From contig NBMG01000046.1 of NCBI GenBank assembly GCA_002084865.1, forward strand, positions 1-6,173: a stretch of 6,173 nucleotides of DNA, written 5' to 3'. Made by a program: the position numbers and the translations under genes. The notes under the pieces were generated by a model. It was not told the DNA's origin. It saw only the letters and a program-made list of their open reading frames with translations, and did not search any database. The number at the start of each line of letters is the position of its first letter. Within the stretch, counting starts at the first letter, position 1. This document shows positions 4,479 through 6,173 of the stretch, one piece after another. This DNA comes from Candidatus Atribacteria bacterium 4572_76. GTDB taxonomy: Bacteria; Atribacterota; Phoenicimicrobiia; Phoenicimicrobiales; Phoenicimicrobiaceae.

Positions 4479-5798
4479 ATTAAAGTTGCCCTTAAAACAC
4501 TCGGATGTAAAGTAAATCAATACGAGACAGAAAGCATTATGAATTTTTTTCAAGATAAAGGCTTTCAAATAGTAGATTTTAACCAAAGTGCTGATATATA
4601 TGTAATAAATACCTGTACTGTTACCCAAGAAGCTGATCGAAAATCCAAACAGATGATAAGAAAAGCTGTCCGCCAAAATAAAAAATCAAAAATAATCGTG
4701 ACCGGCTGCTACGCACAGTCTGATTATGAAGATCTACAAAAAATAGAAGGGATTAACCTGATAGCAGGGAATGGGGAAAAAAATTCTATTTTACAGCAAT
4801 TAGAAAAAATAAATCGCCATGATACGGTTATTAGAGTAAATCCTGCAAAATATCTGAAAAAATACGACAGTAATCTAAAAAATAGATCAAGCAGTTTGCG
4901 TGCTCGCGCCTGGCTCAAAATACAAGATGGCTGCAATAGATTCTGTGCTTATTGTAAGGTTCCATATGTTAGAGGACCTGCCCGGAGCAGACCTGTGAAA
5001 GATGTATTGGAAGAGGTTTCTGATTTAAGTAGTAATGGGGTTAAAGAAGTAGTTCTCATGGGAATTAATTTGGGTACATATGGCAGAGACATAGATAAAG
5101 GAGAGGTAAATTTAGCAAAATTGATTTCCCTGATTAGTAATTTTAAGGGAATAAAAAGAATTCGTTTAAGTTCCATAGAATTAATAGATATCGATGCCGA
5201 ATTGTTAGATACTTTTAAAAGATGTTCCAAATTTTGTCATCATCTTCACATCCCTCTGCAAAGTGGTGATGATAAAATTCTTAATCTTATGAACCGTCCT
5301 TACGATACCTCATTTTTTTACCAAAAGATCTCCCTGATCAAAGAAACAATTCCCGATATAGCCATAACTACTGATATTATGGTGGGCTTTCCTAATGAAG
5401 ATAATAATAGTTTCAGTAAAACCATTAATTTTGTTCGTAAAATATGCTTTGCAAAAATACATGTTTTTCAATATTCTAATCGTAAAGAGTGCTTGGCAGA
5501 TTTGCTGCCCAATAAAGTCGATAACAGAATTAAAAAAGAAAGAAGCAAAATGTTACAAAGATTATCTAAAGAATTATCATATGATTTTCAAAATAAATTC
5601 CTCAATTCAACTGCTAAAATTTTAGTCGAAGATGAGATAAAGGACAAAGAAGGAAGAATCTATTCCCGCGGTGTCACAGATAATTATATTAAAGTGATAA
5701 TTCCTGATTTTGTCGGTAAAAAAGGTGAAATAGTTAATGTCAAACTAAATCAAATCTCCTCTAATTATGTTGTTTCCTCTGTGCAAATTAGTCGTTAG
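4479..5798 (+). CDS. mtaB: tRNA (N6-threonylcarbamoyladenosine(37)) methylthiotransferase MtaB
   Basis: This radical-SAM enzyme converts t6A to ms2t6A at position 37 of tRNAs that read ANN codons, using two [4Fe-4S] clusters. From the chosen start the protein is 439 aa, a normal length. The N-terminal UPF0004 domain has the three auxiliary-cluster cysteines in LGCKVNQ (Cys10), NTCTVT (Cys46) and VTGCYAQ (Cys77). The radical-SAM CxxxCxxC motif is CNRFCAYC (Cys152, 156, 159), followed by RGPARSRP, HIPLQSGDD and TDIMVGFP. A TRAM-like RNA-binding tail (about 370-435) closes it. KVNQYE and KVPYVRG favour MtaB over MiaB or RimO. The start is ATT 4479, giving MKVALKTLGCKVNQ as in relatives; ATC 4476 is the alternative. 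The first ordinary start, ATG 4539, would remove 20 residues including Cys10. Small departures (GFPNED for GFPGE, FQYSNR for FPYSxR) are seen. The last codons and TAG stop lie within heptamer-like units. Confidence 0.95.
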   Translation: MKVALKTLGCKVNQYETESIMNFFQDKGFQIVDFNQSADIYVINTCTVTQEADRKSKQMIRKAVRQNKKSKIIVTGCYAQSDYEDLQKIEGINLIAGNGEKNSILQQLEKINRHDTVIRVNPAKYLKKYDSNLKNRSSSLRARAWLKIQDGCNRFCAYCKVPYVRGPARSRPVKDVLEEVSDLSSNGVKEVVLMGINLGTYGRDIDKGEVNLAKLISLISNFKGIKRIRLSSIELIDIDAELLDTFKRCSKFCHHLHIPLQSGDDKILNLMNRPYDTSFFYQKISLIKETIPDIAITTDIMVGFPNEDNNSFSKTINFVRKICFAKIHVFQYSNRKECLADLLPNKVDNRIKKERSKMLQRLSKELSYDFQNKFLNSTAKILVEDEIKDKEGRIYSRGVTDNYIKVIIPDFVGKKGEIVNVKLNQISSNYVVSSVQISR

Positions 5799-5824
5799 TG
5801 TACTAGTCGTTAGTTGTTAGTGAA
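5789..5824 (+). repeat. TAGTCGT-type heptamer array overlapping the mtaB stop
   Basis: Units TAGTCGT (5789), TAGTGTA (5796), one extra base, then TAGTCGT, TAGTTGT and TAGTGAA (5804-5824) are spaced by seven. The array overlaps the last two sense codons and the TAG stop of mtaB. The final TAGTGAA unit also ends the next array at 5831-5865. Confidence 0.65.
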
Positions 5825-5830
5825 TAAATC

Positions 5831-5865
5831 TAGCGTAGAGCGTACAGCGTTTAGCGTATAGTGAA
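5831..5865 (+). repeat. Tandem heptamer array, copy 4, after mtaB
   Basis: Five units in perfect phase: TAGCGTA, GAGCGTA, CAGCGTT, TAGCGTA and TAGTGAA. The order matches copy 1 at 2573-2607 unit for unit with a few substitutions, so the 35-bp array as a whole, and not single heptamers, appears to be the unit that spread. Confidence 0.85.
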
Positions 5866-5938
5866 ATTCGTATCTCGTATCTTGTGAATCGTATCTCGTT
5901 AAGAGAATAAAAAGCAGAAGACAGAATTTAGAAGTCAG
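5864..5938. repeat. Composite repeat block, copy 2 (TCGTATCTCGT / GAAGACAGAATT), without hairpin
   Basis: This matches 2693-2710 plus 2733-2760 almost exactly, then the GAAGACAGAATT part with a few changes. It lacks the 22-bp hairpin insert and directly overlaps the end of the heptamer array, showing the array and this block as parts of one larger repeat. Confidence 0.8.
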
Positions 5939-5996
5939 GAATCCTACTCATGTCGAGTATTAAGTATCACGTTATATAGCTCATATTTCTTATTTT

Positions 5997-6032
5997 GTCA
6001 TTGCGAGGGAGTAAAACGACCGAAGCAATCCC
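5997..6032. repeat. GTCATTGCGAGG...GAAGCAATCCC repeat, left arm of an inverted pair
   Basis: GTCATTGCGAGGGAGTAAAA continues CGACCGAAGCAATCCC. This is a widely dispersed repeat type in genomes of uncultured bacteria. Its inner end GCAATCCC (6025-6032) is the exact reverse complement of GGGATTGC at 6155-6162, so the DNA between them lies inside an inverted-repeat pair. Confidence 0.75.
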
Positions 6033-6121
6033 ATCACATCATATAACTACTATTTGCAATAATTCTTTTTTTTAAATCGCTGGTAACTCCAGTATATAAA
6101 ACGGTATTTATTTTATTGGTC

Positions 6122-6137
6122 ATTATGTAAACATAAT
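6122..6137. repeat. ATTATGT-AA-ACATAAT inverted repeat
   Basis: A perfect 7-bp inverted repeat with a two-base centre lies within the codons for the GIY part of the nuclease remnant. It is most likely a by-product of that coding sequence; no U-run follows it on the minus strand. Confidence 0.4.
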
Positions 6138-6154
6138 ATTGCTTCCTATTAAAA

Positions 6155-6173
6155 GGGATTGCCACGGCTTCGC
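6155..6173. repeat. GGGATTGC...GGCTTCGC repeat, right arm of the inverted pair (cut by window end)
   Basis: GGGATTGCCACGGCTTCGC is the start of the inverted partner of the repeat at 5997-6032. The usual outer end (a CTCGCAATGAC-like stretch) would lie past the window. Together the two arms enclose the GIY-YIG remnant. Confidence 0.65.

Larger units (their letters stand above)
6034..6173 (-). pseudogene. GIY-YIG nuclease gene remnant (5' part only)
   Basis: The minus-strand frame from the window edge to TGA at 6036-6034 contains QYYVYIMTNKINT followed by VLYTGVTSDLKKRI (positions 6141 down to 6061). These are the GIY half (YVYI) and the YIG half (LYTG) of the GIY-YIG nuclease fold, with the spacing and following V-T-x-D-L-x-x-R of the small stand-alone family of about 80-100 aa. 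After KKRI the frame becomes IANSSYMM and stops. The expected EHK segment, the catalytic Glu of the later helix and some 50-60 residues are missing. Upstream of QYY the frame reads EAVAIPFNRK, partly encoded by the inverted repeat arm. AGG 6147-6145 before AAG CAA TAT stands where relatives often have ATG (MKQYY...), so the start may also be lost. The fragment probably encodes nothing active. Alternatively its upstream frame could be fused to something beyond the window. Confidence 0.8.

Noticed and set aside
4407..4676. Minus-strand open frame across the mtaB 5' end
   Set aside because: It overlaps the well-supported mtaB N-terminus and the repeat array and shows no recognisable motif.

Overview
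The window is AT-rich bacterial DNA carrying the class I heat-shock cluster in the order hrcA (3' end only), grpE, dnaK, dnaJ, followed by mtaB, a tRNA methylthiotransferase. All five genes lie on the + strand. This order resembles the hrcA-grpE-dnaK-dnaJ-...-mtaB(yqeV) arrangement of Firmicutes, but the genes often found between dnaJ and mtaB there (prmA, rsmE) are absent. The base composition, the Lys/Ile-rich proteins and the dense intergenic repeats would suit an uncultured candidate-phylum bacterium (for example Atribacterota or Omnitrophota). That placement is a guess, not shown by the sequence.

Layout: 1-154 is the C-terminus of HrcA, the heat-shock repressor. 191-741 is grpE, with a frame break near 344-360 where the conserved central helix segment is missing. 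781-2575 is dnaK, broken at about 856-860: 26 normal N-terminal codons run into a stop, and the rest continues in another frame after losing about 49 codons of the nucleotide-binding domain. 2576-3031 is a 456-bp repeat island. 3032-4177 is an intact dnaJ with a TTG start. 4178-4478 is a second repeat-filled gap. 4479-5798 is mtaB, whose only sensible start is a non-standard ATT (or ATC). 5799-6173 is a third repeat region, ending in a minus-strand remnant of a GIY-YIG nuclease gene that sits between inverted repeat arms.

How the genes work together: HrcA represses the operon; DnaK is the ATP-driven chaperone; DnaJ delivers substrates to it and stimulates its ATPase; GrpE exchanges its nucleotide. 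MtaB makes ms2t6A at position 37 of tRNAs reading ANN codons. As written, DnaJ and MtaB look functional but GrpE and DnaK do not. So the locus is either a decaying copy, with working copies elsewhere, or the sequence has lost two short segments through assembly or sequencing error.

The most unusual content is non-coding. A tandem 7-bp repeat (TAGCGTA and variants) begins at or near the TAG stop codon of dnaK, dnaJ and mtaB and recurs inverted in front of mtaB. It is followed, in a conserved order, by other short repeat blocks. The last intergenic region holds the GIY-YIG fragment flanked by inverted GCAATCCC arms, which suggests a small element combining nuclease and repeats.
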